Assembly: GCF_014651855.1 (NCBI RefSeq)
Contig: NZ_BMXR01000013.1
Coordinates: 62,001-126,000 of the forward strand
Direction: 5' to 3'
Source: Saccharospirillum salsuginis
GTDB lineage: Bacteria > Pseudomonadota > Gammaproteobacteria > Pseudomonadales > Natronospirillaceae
DNA: 64,000 bases
Shown: piece after piece, positions 44,384 through 52,454 of the stretch
Layout of the letters: the number at the start of each line of letters is the position of its first letter
How positions within the stretch are numbered: the stretch's first letter is position 1
The notes under the pieces: generated by a model
What the model was told of the DNA's origin: nothing
What the model saw: the letters and a program-made list of their open reading frames with translations, nothing else
The model's database searches: none
Made by a program: the position numbers and the translations under genes

Positions 44384-45037
44384 CTATTGGGACTGTAGAG
44401 CTCGATAATGATAAGTGACTCTACGATAGGATCTCGTTCCGTCGTCGAACGGAACGGTTTCGTCTTTAAAAGTTAGGGTGAAAGGACGGCCGACTTCGGG
44501 GTCCGCAAGAGATTCGAAATTCTCACCTGTGACTCGATAGTAGTTGATCAATAAACTAATCACCTGTTCCTCGGAACAGGTTAGTGTGTTGTCCGATGAT
44601 AAGGTGTAAGTGACCTTTCCTGTAAATGGTGATTCTGTGTATGCCTCTTCGCTCAGGCAATCAAGTAGATTTTCTGTAAAAAGCATGGATGCCGTGAATT
44701 GAATGGAAGGTTCTTTATCCATTCGCCTGGAGTAGATGTAGCGATGAGTTCTTTTCCCAGGTACTGGGTAATATCCATTCTCCAGGTGCATTAGTTCAAT
44801 GTGTTGGTGAGGGATGTTGCCTTCACCTTCCGGGTAGTGCTCCGAATGTGAAGCCATAGGATTTCCTAGCAGTATTCTTCTGGCCGTAGTGTTCTTGACT
44901 TCATATACTACTTGCATATGAGTTTCTGGAAAGCATAAGTACTCATCGAGTCCTGGTGTACACTCTGGCTCTATTATTTCGTTTCCAGGCATGCAACCGT
45001 ATAGTAATGCTACCGACAATGGAATAAGCGGTTTCAT
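44384..45037 (-). CDS. Putative lipoprotein in AT-rich islet
   Basis: A 217-aa protein I do not recognise. The N-terminus MKPLIPLSVALLYGC is a short signal peptide ending in a lipobox-like LYGC, so it is probably lipid-anchored. The mature part is polar and beta-rich (TFTLTFKD..., RRVTYHYRALQSQ) with several cysteines that may pair. Base composition is clearly more AT-rich than the surrounding genes, which suggests acquisition. It follows the astacin-like gene on the same strand by 63 nt and is probably its operon partner. Confidence 0.72.
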   Translation of the reverse strand: MKPLIPLSVALLYGCMPGNEIIEPECTPGLDEYLCFPETHMQVVYEVKNTTARRILLGNPMASHSEHYPEGEGNIPHQHIELMHLENGYYPVPGKRTHRYIYSRRMDKEPSIQFTASMLFTENLLDCLSEEAYTESPFTGKVTYTLSSDNTLTCSEEQVISLLINYYRVTGENFESLADPEVGRPFTLTFKDETVPFDDGTRSYRRVTYHYRALQSQ

Positions 45038-45100
45038 TATTCGCTTCCTTTAATAAGTTAAGTCGATATTCAGACAGTGAATGAAAACAAGGCCTGGTCG

Positions 45101-46471
45101 TTACTCAATTCCTGGTGTGTAGTTAGGTCTTGGATTGTTCGAGACTTGATACAAGTATCTAACACCGTAGATGTCCCAGGGTGATAGCCAAGTGCCATAT
45201 AGTGTTTTGTTTCTTGTCCAAAACTGGCAGCCACGATTTTCGTGTGAAGAATTTTTAATGATGTTTTCACGCTTACAGTAGTCTAATTCAGCTGCGTAGT
45301 GCATCACTGAATTGTAGTCGTAAGGAGAACCATAGGTGTTTGGGTCAACTGTGCGGCAATTTTTTGCTCCATTGTTGCACACCAAATCTACTCTAACAAA
45401 ATGATTCCTGTCTGGACGTTGGTGCTCGTGTTTCATGCCCAGCGTGTGTAGTACTTCATGAGAAAGGTGGCTCAATGAAGGGTTCGTTCGGCTGTAGCTG
45501 GATGATTGCAAGAATTTCAAATCTCTGTGCGTAACGTTATAGTGAATTCTCCCTTTGAAAGACCGCCCCACTGTGGCGCACGCAATAGGGCATTTCGACT
45601 CGTAACCACCAAATTCAACCTTCACATAGGATCTGGATGTGCGCCACCGAAAGCGACGCCACCATGTATTCTTGTAACGTTTGAAGTTGATGCCGGTTAC
45701 TTGACTTAGATCGTTCAATTCCAGATAAAAACGGTCTTTTACCCGGTTCCTAAGCACACTCGATGCACTCCAGCCAGCATTTTTTGAGTCAACGAAGTAC
45801 CGTACGGTACGATTCTTCCAGAGTCGCTTGCTGCTTCTCCAGAGCCCCAAGCTTCGTTCTCCCCCATTGGAAGGTGCGGCATTCACAATCTGTCGTTCAT
45901 GCAGTACTTCCAGCGCTGAAATTGAGGTGTCGCCCAAGTGATAGTAACCATCTTCCGGGTAAATCAGTTCCACGCCGGTGGTTTCACCCAATTCGTTTGT
46001 GACTTCGATTTCCAATGGTAATTGGTCCAGGTTTTCGAAGGCTGCGTCGAATTCGGAAACAATTAGAGCCATTGCTTCTTCGACTTCAGGTTGTGATTCC
46101 AGGAATTCATCTATCAGGGCTTCTTCTTCATCGGAAAACTCGTATTCCTCATCATGACTGAAAGCACGAGTAGAAGAACGCTCCGAGCGTTGTTCTAAAA
46201 ATCGAACCAAGGCATCTCGACCTGGGTGTGAATGTATTGGGGTTCTGCTTTGAAACTTGGAATCTTGGCCTGGTTCATCTTTTAGTAGTGACAGTATTCG
46301 TTCCTCTGCCACAGCTATTTCATGAGCAACCAGGGGAAGAGATGCTTCAACAGATGCTTCTGCATGGTCGGGTTTCAATTCAACCTGTTCGTTGTTGCAA
46401 GCTGCTAAGGTATGAAGCGCCAGCAGGATGATAAGCGGGAAGGCAGCCGACTTTAATGGGAGTATGCTCAC
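45101..46471 (-). CDS. Astacin-type (M12A) zinc metalloprotease lipoprotein
   Basis: A 456-aa lipoprotein with a perfect lipobox (LAAC, Cys25). Residues 26-220 are an acidic propeptide-like region. The catalytic domain (about 220-445) holds the extended astacin zinc site HEVLHTLGMKHEHQRPDR at 338-355 (ligands His338, His342, His348; catalytic Glu339) and the Met-turn SVMHY at 388-392, whose Tyr is the fifth ligand in astacins. Cysteine pairs (e.g. Cys294/Cys298, Cys365/Cys372) suggest disulfides. It is AT-rich relative to its neighbours. Bacterial astacins are secreted or surface proteases. The partner lipoprotein downstream could be its inhibitor, substrate or anchor; that is speculation. 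Confidence 0.9.
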   Translation of the reverse strand: MSILPLKSAAFPLIILLALHTLAACNNEQVELKPDHAEASVEASLPLVAHEIAVAEERILSLLKDEPGQDSKFQSRTPIHSHPGRDALVRFLEQRSERSSTRAFSHDEEYEFSDEEEALIDEFLESQPEVEEAMALIVSEFDAAFENLDQLPLEIEVTNELGETTGVELIYPEDGYYHLGDTSISALEVLHERQIVNAAPSNGGERSLGLWRSSKRLWKNRTVRYFVDSKNAGWSASSVLRNRVKDRFYLELNDLSQVTGINFKRYKNTWWRRFRWRTSRSYVKVEFGGYESKCPIACATVGRSFKGRIHYNVTHRDLKFLQSSSYSRTNPSLSHLSHEVLHTLGMKHEHQRPDRNHFVRVDLVCNNGAKNCRTVDPNTYGSPYDYNSVMHYAAELDYCKRENIIKNSSHENRGCQFWTRNKTLYGTWLSPWDIYGVRYLYQVSNNPRPNYTPGIE

Positions 46472-46700
46472 TGTATAATCCTTTTCCTTGTAAGAGGCAA
46501 GTCAATACCATTGACTTGATCGATAGCGGGCGTGGAATTTATGCTAGGCTGAATAATCGCTCAACGACCGTTGGTAATTTATGTGATCGAGTTCCCTTAA
46601 ATACTGAAAGTAGAAACTATTTGGTGGGGATGACCCAAACCATGGGTGGCTATTTCTTATCCAATAATTGCATGGAAGGTCATTAGGTTGGTTTATCCCG
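46472..46700. other. AT-rich intergenic region between astacin and GntR genes
   Basis: About 230 bp with low GC content and no convincing gene. It should hold the promoter of the astacin/lipoprotein pair. Short frames here have no ribosome site and no recognisable product. Confidence 0.5.
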
Positions 46701-47417
46701 CTAGCGCCTCCTTTCTCGTTCCAGATCCCTGGTGAAATGCTCGACATACGTTAGGTGCTCTTCGGCAGCCCGCCGGGCCGCGGCCGGGTCTCTACGATAT
46801 ATCGCCTCGAACAATTGAGTGTGCTGGCGCATCAGCTTGGCGCGGGTCTCCGGCCGACGCGCCAGACCGCCGATGTTGGTGATGACATTGCTTTTCAACA
46901 GGTTGAACAGACCCTGAAGGGTTTGCTGAAACACCCGATTGTGACTGGCGGCGGCGATGGCCAGATGGAAGCGGGCGTCGGCCTGACCTTCAGCATCCAG
47001 GTCATGCCCCTGGTGCGTTTGACGCAGATATTGATAAGCACGCTCCAGTCGCTGCAGATCCGCCTCGGTGGCGCGTTCGGCGGCCAGTGCCGCGCATTGG
47101 CCTTCAAGCGTCAGTCGGTATTCCAGTAGTTCGGCGTGCAGTTCGGCCCGATCCGGAATGGAGGTGAGCAACCCGGCCAGGGGGCTGTCCCGGGGCTCGC
47201 CGTAGTGTTCGGAGACAAAGGTTCCACCACCGCGCCGACTCTCGATCAGACCCTGGCTCTTCAGGCTTTGCAGCGCTTCGCGCACCAGGGGGCGGCTGGT
47301 GTCGTGGGTGATCGCCAGCAGTCGCTCCGATGGCAACTTGTCGCCGGGGCGCAGGTCGCCGTTCAACAGTTGCTGCTCCAGGGCGGCGCGGACACGTTCG
47401 GCTCGATTCGTTACCAT
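46701..47417 (-). CDS. FadR/GntR-family transcriptional regulator (LldR/PdhR-like)
   Basis: A 238-aa repressor-type regulator: N-terminal winged helix (GDLRPGDKLPSERLLAITHDTSRPLVREALQSLKSQGLIESRRGGGTFV, about 20-72) and a helical FCD ligand-binding domain with metal-site histidines (ARFHLAIAAASHN; MRQHTQLFEAIY). LldR/PdhR members sense lactate or pyruvate. It is divergent from a D-lactate dehydrogenase, so that is its probable target. An in-frame stop precedes ATG 47417 and no Shine-Dalgarno is visible, so the mRNA may be leaderless or nearly so. Confidence 0.9.
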   Translation of the reverse strand: MVTNRAERVRAALEQQLLNGDLRPGDKLPSERLLAITHDTSRPLVREALQSLKSQGLIESRRGGGTFVSEHYGEPRDSPLAGLLTSIPDRAELHAELLEYRLTLEGQCAALAAERATEADLQRLERAYQYLRQTHQGHDLDAEGQADARFHLAIAAASHNRVFQQTLQGLFNLLKSNVITNIGGLARRPETRAKLMRQHTQLFEAIYRRDPAAARRAAEEHLTYVEHFTRDLERERRR

Positions 47418-47431
47418 TGGTCAGACCACTT
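47416..47431. promoter_or_regulatory. LldR/PdhR-type operator
   Basis: ATTGGTCAGACCACTT contains the palindrome TGGTCAGACCA, close to the known PdhR/LldR operator AATTGGTnnnACCAATT. It overlaps the regulator's own start codon and lies in the shared divergent region, so it could silence both transcripts. Confidence 0.65.
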
Positions 47432-47599
47432 GTCAGAAAGTTCAGGCCTTGAGAAGCCGCCAACCACGCGTTCCAGGCCGGTTATCGCCATCCTGCCGTC
47501 AATTACGACAAAAGTAGGACTGCGGAACAGCTATGATCACCAAACACTGACGTCGAAAACGATCCTTCTTTGGTCGCACAACAACAGAGAGACGCCGAC

Positions 47600-50410
47600 A
47601 TGATCGATTCCCTGCTCAGCGCCCTGAGACAACGCCTGCCCGAGGACCGTCTCATCACCGACCCGATGCGACGCTTCGCCCTGGGCACGGACGCGAGTTT
47701 CTACCGCATGACACCTGCACTGGTGGTGCGGATCGACAGCGAAGAGGAACTATCCTACCTGCTGGGCCAGGCACAGCGCCACCGGGTTCCGGTCACGTTC
47801 CGGGCGGCCGGGACCAGCCTGTCCGGACAGGCGGTGACGGATTCGGTGTTGGTGACCCTGACCGACCGCTGGCGCGAATGCCGGGTCGATCCGCTGGGTG
47901 AGCGCATTCATCTGCAGCCGGGTGTGATCGGCGCCCGTGCCAACGACCGGCTCAAACCCTTCCGGCGGAAAATCGGCCCCGATCCGGCGTCCATTAACGC
48001 CTGCCAGATCGGCGGCATCATCGCCAACAACGCCAGCGGTATGTGCTGCGGCACCCGGCACAACAGCTACCACACCCTGGCCGGCATGCGCGTGGTGCTG
48101 GCCGACGGTACTGTGCTGGACAGCCGCGATCCGGACAGCGTGGCGGCGTTTCGTGAGTCCCATGGCGACCTGTTGCGCGGCCTGACCGATCTCGCCCAGA
48201 TCCTGCACGCCAATCCGGCGCTGGCCGAGCGGGTCCGGCATAAATACCGCCTCAAGAACACCACCGGCTATGGCTTGAATGCCCTGCTGGATTTCGACGA
48301 CCCCGTCGACATGCTCACCCATTTGATGGTCGGTTCCGAGGGCACACTCGGGTTTATTTCCGAAGTGAGTCTGACCACCGTCGACGACTGGCCCCACCGC
48401 GCCTCGGTGATGATCGGCTTCGACAGTCTGGCCGATTGCACCGAGACTGTGATCGCACTCAAACCCACACCGGTGGACGCCGTCGAACTACTCGACGCTC
48501 GGGCCATCCGTTCGGTGGCCCACATGAAAGGCCTGCCGGGGTTTGCCCGCCAGATGCCGGAGGAGGGGGCTCTGCTGCTGATCGACGTGCGCGCCGAGTC
48601 CCCCGAAGGCCTGGCCGAACGCTGTGCCGAAGTCGAAGCCGTGTTTGCCGATCGGGTCAGCCACTCCACCGGCTTTACCCGGGATGAGCAACGCATCGGT
48701 GAATTCTGGCACCTGCGCAAGGGCACGTTTCCCGCCGTGGGCGCCGTGCGCGAGACCGGTACCACCGTCATCATCGAAGATGTTGCCTTCCCGGTACCGC
48801 GCCTGGCCGAGGGCGTGGCCGAGCTGCAACGGCTGTTCGACAAGTATGGTTATGACGAGGCCATCATTTTCGGTCATGCCCTGGAAGGCAATCTGCATTT
48901 CGTATTCACCCAGGGGTTCGACAGCCCCTCCGAAGTCGACCGCTACGAAGCCTTTATGGCCGATATCGCCGAGGTGGTGGCCGACCGGTTGCAGGGGGCG
49001 CTGAAAGCCGAACACGGCACCGGCCGCAACATGGCGCCCTTTGTCGCCCGGGAGTGGGGGGAAGACGCCTACGGCCTGATGCAACGCATCAAAGCCTTGT
49101 TCGACCCGAACGGGTTGCTCAATCCCGGTGTCATTCTGAACGATGATCCCAAGGCGCATGTGCAGCATCTCAAACCCATGCCGGCGGCCGACCCCATCGT
49201 CGACAAGTGCATCGAGTGCGGTTTCTGCGAACCGGTCTGCCCGTCGCGCGACCTGTCGCTGACACCGCGCCAGCGCATCACCGTCTATCGCGAAATGCAG
49301 CGCCAGCAACGCGAGGGGCGTCTGGAGCGGGGCTGGCAGGTCGCCTTCGACGACCAGGGGATCGACACCTGCGCGGCCACCGGCCTGTGTGAACTGCGTT
49401 GCCCGGTGGAGATCAACACCGGTGAACTGGTACTGAAGCTGCGCCAGGATCGTAATCGGCGCTATGAGCGCCTGGCGAGAAGCCTGGGGCGTCACTACGC
49501 GACTTTGACCACCCTGACCCGGGGTGGCCTCTGGATGGCCCAGACCATGCAACGCCTGGCCGGTGCCGAGCGACTGGAGCGCTGGTCGGTGAAAATGCGT
49601 GATCTCAGTGGCGGTCGTACGCCGCTGTGGCTCGCCACCACGCCCGGCCCCGGCCGTCCGGTGCACGCTCCGACCCGCATGACCCGGCCTTCGGACGAAA
49701 ACACCGTTGTGTACTGGGCCGCCTGTGTCACCCAGACCATGGGCCCGGCGCTGAACGATGGCCGCCAGCCCATTCCCAAGTCCGTGCTCAGTGTATTGCG
49801 CAAGGCCGATCTCGACGTCGTCATGCCGCAGCCGACGCGCGGTCTGTGTTGCGGTCAGCCGTTCCACTCCAAGGGACATCCCAAGGTCGGGGACGCGCAG
49901 CGCCGGGAACTGGTCGACGAGCTCTGGGAGGTGTCCAGCGGTGGCCGCTATCCGGTCATGGCCGACACCAGTCCGTGCAGTCTGCGTGTGCGCAAGGAGG
50001 CCGAAGCCCGGGGCATTCAGTTTTACGACAGTGCCGATTTCATCGACCGCTTTCTGCTCGATCGCCTGGACATCGATCCGGAACAGGAGAAGGTGGCGGT
50101 GCACACCACCTGCAGCGTGCAACGCCAGGGCATCGAGGGCAGCTTCCAGCGCGTGCTTGGCCGCATTACGCCCAACTGGCAGCAGCCGGAAGGTATGAAT
50201 TGTTGCGGCTTCGCAGGGGACAAGGGGTTCACCAGGCCGGAACTGAATCAATCGTCGCTGAAACACCTGGCGAGGGAGGTGAAGGGCTGCAGCTATGGCA
50301 TTTCGACCAGTCGTACCTGCGAAGTCGGTCTCAGTCGCAGCAGTGGCCTGACCTATGTGTCACTGTTCGAAGTCCTGGACAAGGTCTCCACCGCAAAAAA
50401 GACCGGATGA
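47600..50410 (+). CDS. FAD- and Fe-S-binding D-lactate dehydrogenase (Dld-II/YdiJ type)
   Basis: A 936-aa fused flavo-iron-sulfur enzyme that oxidises D-lactate or D-2-hydroxyacids and passes electrons to the membrane quinone pool or cytochromes. The FAD-binding domain starts near residue 40 (VPVTFRAAGTSLSGQAV; HNSYHTLAGMRVVLADG), followed by the FAD-oxidase C domain with KAEHGTGRNMAPFV. Cluster motifs are CIECGFCEPVC near 536 and CAATGLCELRCP near 590. CCG-type domains follow with CVTQTMGP near 709 and LCCGQPFHSKG near 750. ATG 47600 is preferred over an upstream TTG. Divergent LldR-like regulator and operator support the lactate assignment. Confidence 0.92.
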   Translation: MIDSLLSALRQRLPEDRLITDPMRRFALGTDASFYRMTPALVVRIDSEEELSYLLGQAQRHRVPVTFRAAGTSLSGQAVTDSVLVTLTDRWRECRVDPLGERIHLQPGVIGARANDRLKPFRRKIGPDPASINACQIGGIIANNASGMCCGTRHNSYHTLAGMRVVLADGTVLDSRDPDSVAAFRESHGDLLRGLTDLAQILHANPALAERVRHKYRLKNTTGYGLNALLDFDDPVDMLTHLMVGSEGTLGFISEVSLTTVDDWPHRASVMIGFDSLADCTETVIALKPTPVDAVELLDARAIRSVAHMKGLPGFARQMPEEGALLLIDVRAESPEGLAERCAEVEAVFADRVSHSTGFTRDEQRIGEFWHLRKGTFPAVGAVRETGTTVIIEDVAFPVPRLAEGVAELQRLFDKYGYDEAIIFGHALEGNLHFVFTQGFDSPSEVDRYEAFMADIAEVVADRLQGALKAEHGTGRNMAPFVAREWGEDAYGLMQRIKALFDPNGLLNPGVILNDDPKAHVQHLKPMPAADPIVDKCIECGFCEPVCPSRDLSLTPRQRITVYREMQRQQREGRLERGWQVAFDDQGIDTCAATGLCELRCPVEINTGELVLKLRQDRNRRYERLARSLGRHYATLTTLTRGGLWMAQTMQRLAGAERLERWSVKMRDLSGGRTPLWLATTPGPGRPVHAPTRMTRPSDENTVVYWAACVTQTMGPALNDGRQPIPKSVLSVLRKADLDVVMPQPTRGLCCGQPFHSKGHPKVGDAQRRELVDELWEVSSGGRYPVMADTSPCSLRVRKEAEARGIQFYDSADFIDRFLLDRLDIDPEQEKVAVHTTCSVQRQGIEGSFQRVLGRITPNWQQPEGMNCCGFAGDKGFTRPELNQSSLKHLAREVKGCSYGISTSRTCEVGLSRSSGLTYVSLFEVLDKVSTAKKTG

Positions 50411-50448
50411 GCGACCGCCGAAGCCAGTATGGGCGGAAGGGCCCCGCC

Positions 50449-50478
50449 CAAAAAAAAAGCCGCCCGCGAGGGGCGGCC
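50449..50478 (-). terminator. Intrinsic terminator of the sigma/ChrR transcript
   Basis: On the minus strand GCCGCCCC-TCGC-GGGCGGC is followed by a run of about nine T's, 18 nt after the chrR stop. This is a strong Rho-independent terminator for the sigma-chrR operon. Confidence 0.88.
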
Positions 50479-50495
50479 CATCGCTTACGGCCGGA

Positions 50496-51140
50496 TCAGG
50501 GTTTGATGAAAGGGTTGACCAGCCAGCCCAGGGGGCCGGTGAGTTTGACCGGTGCGGTGACGACCGAGAGCATCAGGCAGTCCTCGTGGGCGTCGGCCTG
50601 GGGGGCGTGGGTGTCGTTGTCGGTGCGGAAAACGAAGTCTCCTTCGCCGTAGGAGCCCATCTGGTCCGAGAAACCGCCTTCGAGTACGACGTTGATTTCA
50701 TCGCCCCGGTGCGTGTGATTGGGAACGCGGCCACCGGCCTTCATGTGGTGCAGGCCGATGATCATGCCCGTCTCGTCGGTCAGCAGGTGGCTGACACTCA
50801 GGTTTTTCATCGGGTGGCGCCAGTTCAGCTCGTCCAGAGACTCCGGCAACAACGACTGCAGGGCGCGCGGAAAACGCTGTTGGGGCGCGGGCTTGCGAAC
50901 CGGCTCGACCGTCGGTTCCCGCTGAATGCGCTGCATCAACTGGTCGAAGGTGCCATCGGCCACGGGCGCCGGAGCCTGGGTTTCGAACAGGACGGCGGTT
51001 GCGCTTTCCAACTCGCTGACGCGTTCACGGCAGTGTTTGCAATAGTGCAAGTGCACGGAGATCGCCACACTCATTCCAGTGTTACAGCTGCCGGCGGCGT
51101 ATTCCACGAGTTGCTCGGTTTGTGGATGCCACTGGGTCAT
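50496..51140 (-). CDS. chrR: ChrR-family anti-sigma factor with cupin domain
   Basis: A 214-aa zinc-dependent anti-sigma factor. The N-terminal zinc motif has His5 and H30-x3-C34-x2-C37 (HLHYCKHC), the ZAS/ChrR pattern. The C-terminal cupin domain carries NHTHRGDEINVVLEGG, the metal-binding histidines and glutamate. In Rhodobacter, ChrR holds RpoE until singlet oxygen triggers release. Its start overlaps the sigma factor stop by 4 nt, so stoichiometric production is likely. Loss of the zinc ligands would argue against this role; here they are all present. Confidence 0.92.
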   Translation of the reverse strand: MTQWHPQTEQLVEYAAGSCNTGMSVAISVHLHYCKHCRERVSELESATAVLFETQAPAPVADGTFDQLMQRIQREPTVEPVRKPAPQQRFPRALQSLLPESLDELNWRHPMKNLSVSHLLTDETGMIIGLHHMKAGGRVPNHTHRGDEINVVLEGGFSDQMGSYGEGDFVFRTDNDTHAPQADAHEDCLMLSVVTAPVKLTGPLGWLVNPFIKP

Positions 51141-51766
51141 AAATCGAGTGCCTCCAGTGATAATTTCAGCTTCTTCATCGCCAGGCGGACCCGGCTTTTT
51201 ACGGTTCCCAGGGGCAGGCCCATCTCGGAGGCCACTTCCTGATGACTCTTATCTTCCAGGAAGACCTTCGCCATGACCTGACGCTGATCGACCGGCAGTT
51301 CCTTGAGCTGGTCCCGGACCTGGGTCTGGACCCGGCTTTGACGGATTTCGCCGAACAGTTCGGTATCGCCTTCCAGATCCCAGATCTCGTCCGCCGAGAT
51401 GTCGTTCTGGTATTTACTGAGCCGGCGCAGCGTGTCGATGCGCTGGTTCCGAGCGATGGTGAATATCCAGGTCGAGGCCGCCGCCTTGCGCCGGTCATAG
51501 GAGGCGGCTTTGCGCCAAATGGCCAGCATGACATCCTGCACCAGTTCGTCGGGCAGGTGGTCACCCTGGCGTTGTAAACCGGACGACAGGGCAAAGGCCT
51601 TGATCAACGGGGCGAAGTGGTTGAACAACGCCTCGAACGCCTGGGTGTCCTGTCGACGGGCCACGGCTTCGAGCTTGTCAGCCCATTGTTCCATGGCTTG
51701 GCTGGATTCGGTCATGGTGCGCGCTTTCTTCGATGACAATATCGAAATGACGTGGGCGGCCGACAT
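51137..51766 (-). CDS. ECF sigma factor, ChrR-controlled RpoE type (ECF11)
   Basis: An ECF sigma factor of up to 209 aa (192 aa if it starts at ATG 51715). Region 2 reads ALFNHFAPLIKAFALSSGL...ELVQDVMLAIWRKAASYD and STWIFTIARNQRIDTLRR; region 4 reads LKELPVDQRQVMAKVFLEDKSHQEVASEMGLPLGTVKSRVRLAM. The adjacent ChrR gene assigns it to the photooxidative-stress ECF group. A promoter with TGATCC and TATAAG spaced by 18 nt lies about 35 nt upstream, so it is probably autoregulated. AGG 8 nt before ATG 51766 supports the longer start. Confidence 0.92.
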   Translation of the reverse strand: MSAAHVISILSSKKARTMTESSQAMEQWADKLEAVARRQDTQAFEALFNHFAPLIKAFALSSGLQRQGDHLPDELVQDVMLAIWRKAASYDRRKAAASTWIFTIARNQRIDTLRRLSKYQNDISADEIWDLEGDTELFGEIRQSRVQTQVRDQLKELPVDQRQVMAKVFLEDKSHQEVASEMGLPLGTVKSRVRLAMKKLKLSLEALDL

Positions 51767-51798
51767 AAGTGAACCTGCATCCTGGTTGGGTTTGCAGG

Positions 51799-51828
51799 CT
51801 TATACGACCCCCGGTTTCGGGCGGATCA
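51799..51828 (-). promoter_or_regulatory. ECF11-type promoter of the sigma/chrR operon
   Basis: On the minus strand TGATCC (51823-51828), exactly 18 nt, then TATAAG (51799-51804). The group-11 ECF consensus I recall is TGATCC-N18-TAAGTA-like, so the -35 element and spacing are exact. A start near 51791 would give a 25-nt leader. Confidence 0.75.
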
Positions 51829-51887
51829 CTTTTCCTCACTTTCTCCCTAACCCTCCCACCGTGACAGAGGGCATTCAGGAGCCAGGG

Positions 51888-52412
51888 TCAGGCGCTCAAC
51901 GCTTCTCGAATCCAGTGCAGCAGCTTTTTCGTGTTCTTGCCACCGCGGATGGGCTCGGCCGGGTCGTCCGGCTGCTCCTTGCGAGCGGCGCGCAGCAAAG
52001 CGCGAAAGGGCTGGGGTTCGGTGTCCGGATGCTGTTCGAACCACTCCGCCTCGGCGTCGGGCTGGCGAATCAGGCGCTCGCGCCACGCCTCGGCCTGGCG
52101 CATCTCCCGCTGGAACAGGTCGGAGCTGGGGTCCAGCCGGTCCAGTGCGGCCTGGATGGCATCGACGTCGTTGTCGCGCATCAGTTTGCCGATGAATTGC
52201 AGGTGGCGGCGCTTGGCTTCGTTCTTGGTGATGCGTTTGCTTTCGGCCACGGCCGCCGCCAGACGCTCGGTCATGGGAACCGTGGCCAACTGATCGGGAC
52301 GCAGGGTGAGCAGTTTTTCGCCCAGCGCCTGGACGCGGTGCATCTCCCGCTTCATCTCGGTCTTGCTGACCAGTTCGTATTCGATGTTGTCGTCTTCGTC
52401 GGAATGACTCAT
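51888..52412 (-). CDS. darP: Ribosome-associated protein DarP (YjgA, DUF615)
   Basis: A 174-aa cytoplasmic protein that binds late 50S assembly intermediates. EYELVSKTEMKREMHRVQALGEKL and KRITKNEAKRRHLQFIGKLMRD are the family signature. It follows mgtE by 42 nt on the same strand. In E. coli it adjoins pmbA (tldE); that neighbour is not seen here. Confidence 0.93.
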   Translation of the reverse strand: MSHSDEDDNIEYELVSKTEMKREMHRVQALGEKLLTLRPDQLATVPMTERLAAAVAESKRITKNEAKRRHLQFIGKLMRDNDVDAIQAALDRLDPSSDLFQREMRQAEAWRERLIRQPDAEAEWFEQHPDTEPQPFRALLRAARKEQPDDPAEPIRGGKNTKKLLHWIREALSA

Positions 52413-52454
52413 GAAAGCCCTGTTGGTCGATGGTGCCCGAACGCCGGCGAGCGT

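Noticed and set aside
44374..46687. TCATTAG at both ends of the AT-rich islet as target-site duplication
   Set aside because: Only 7 bp in an AT-rich context, and no integrase, IS or tRNA nearby; chance is sufficient.
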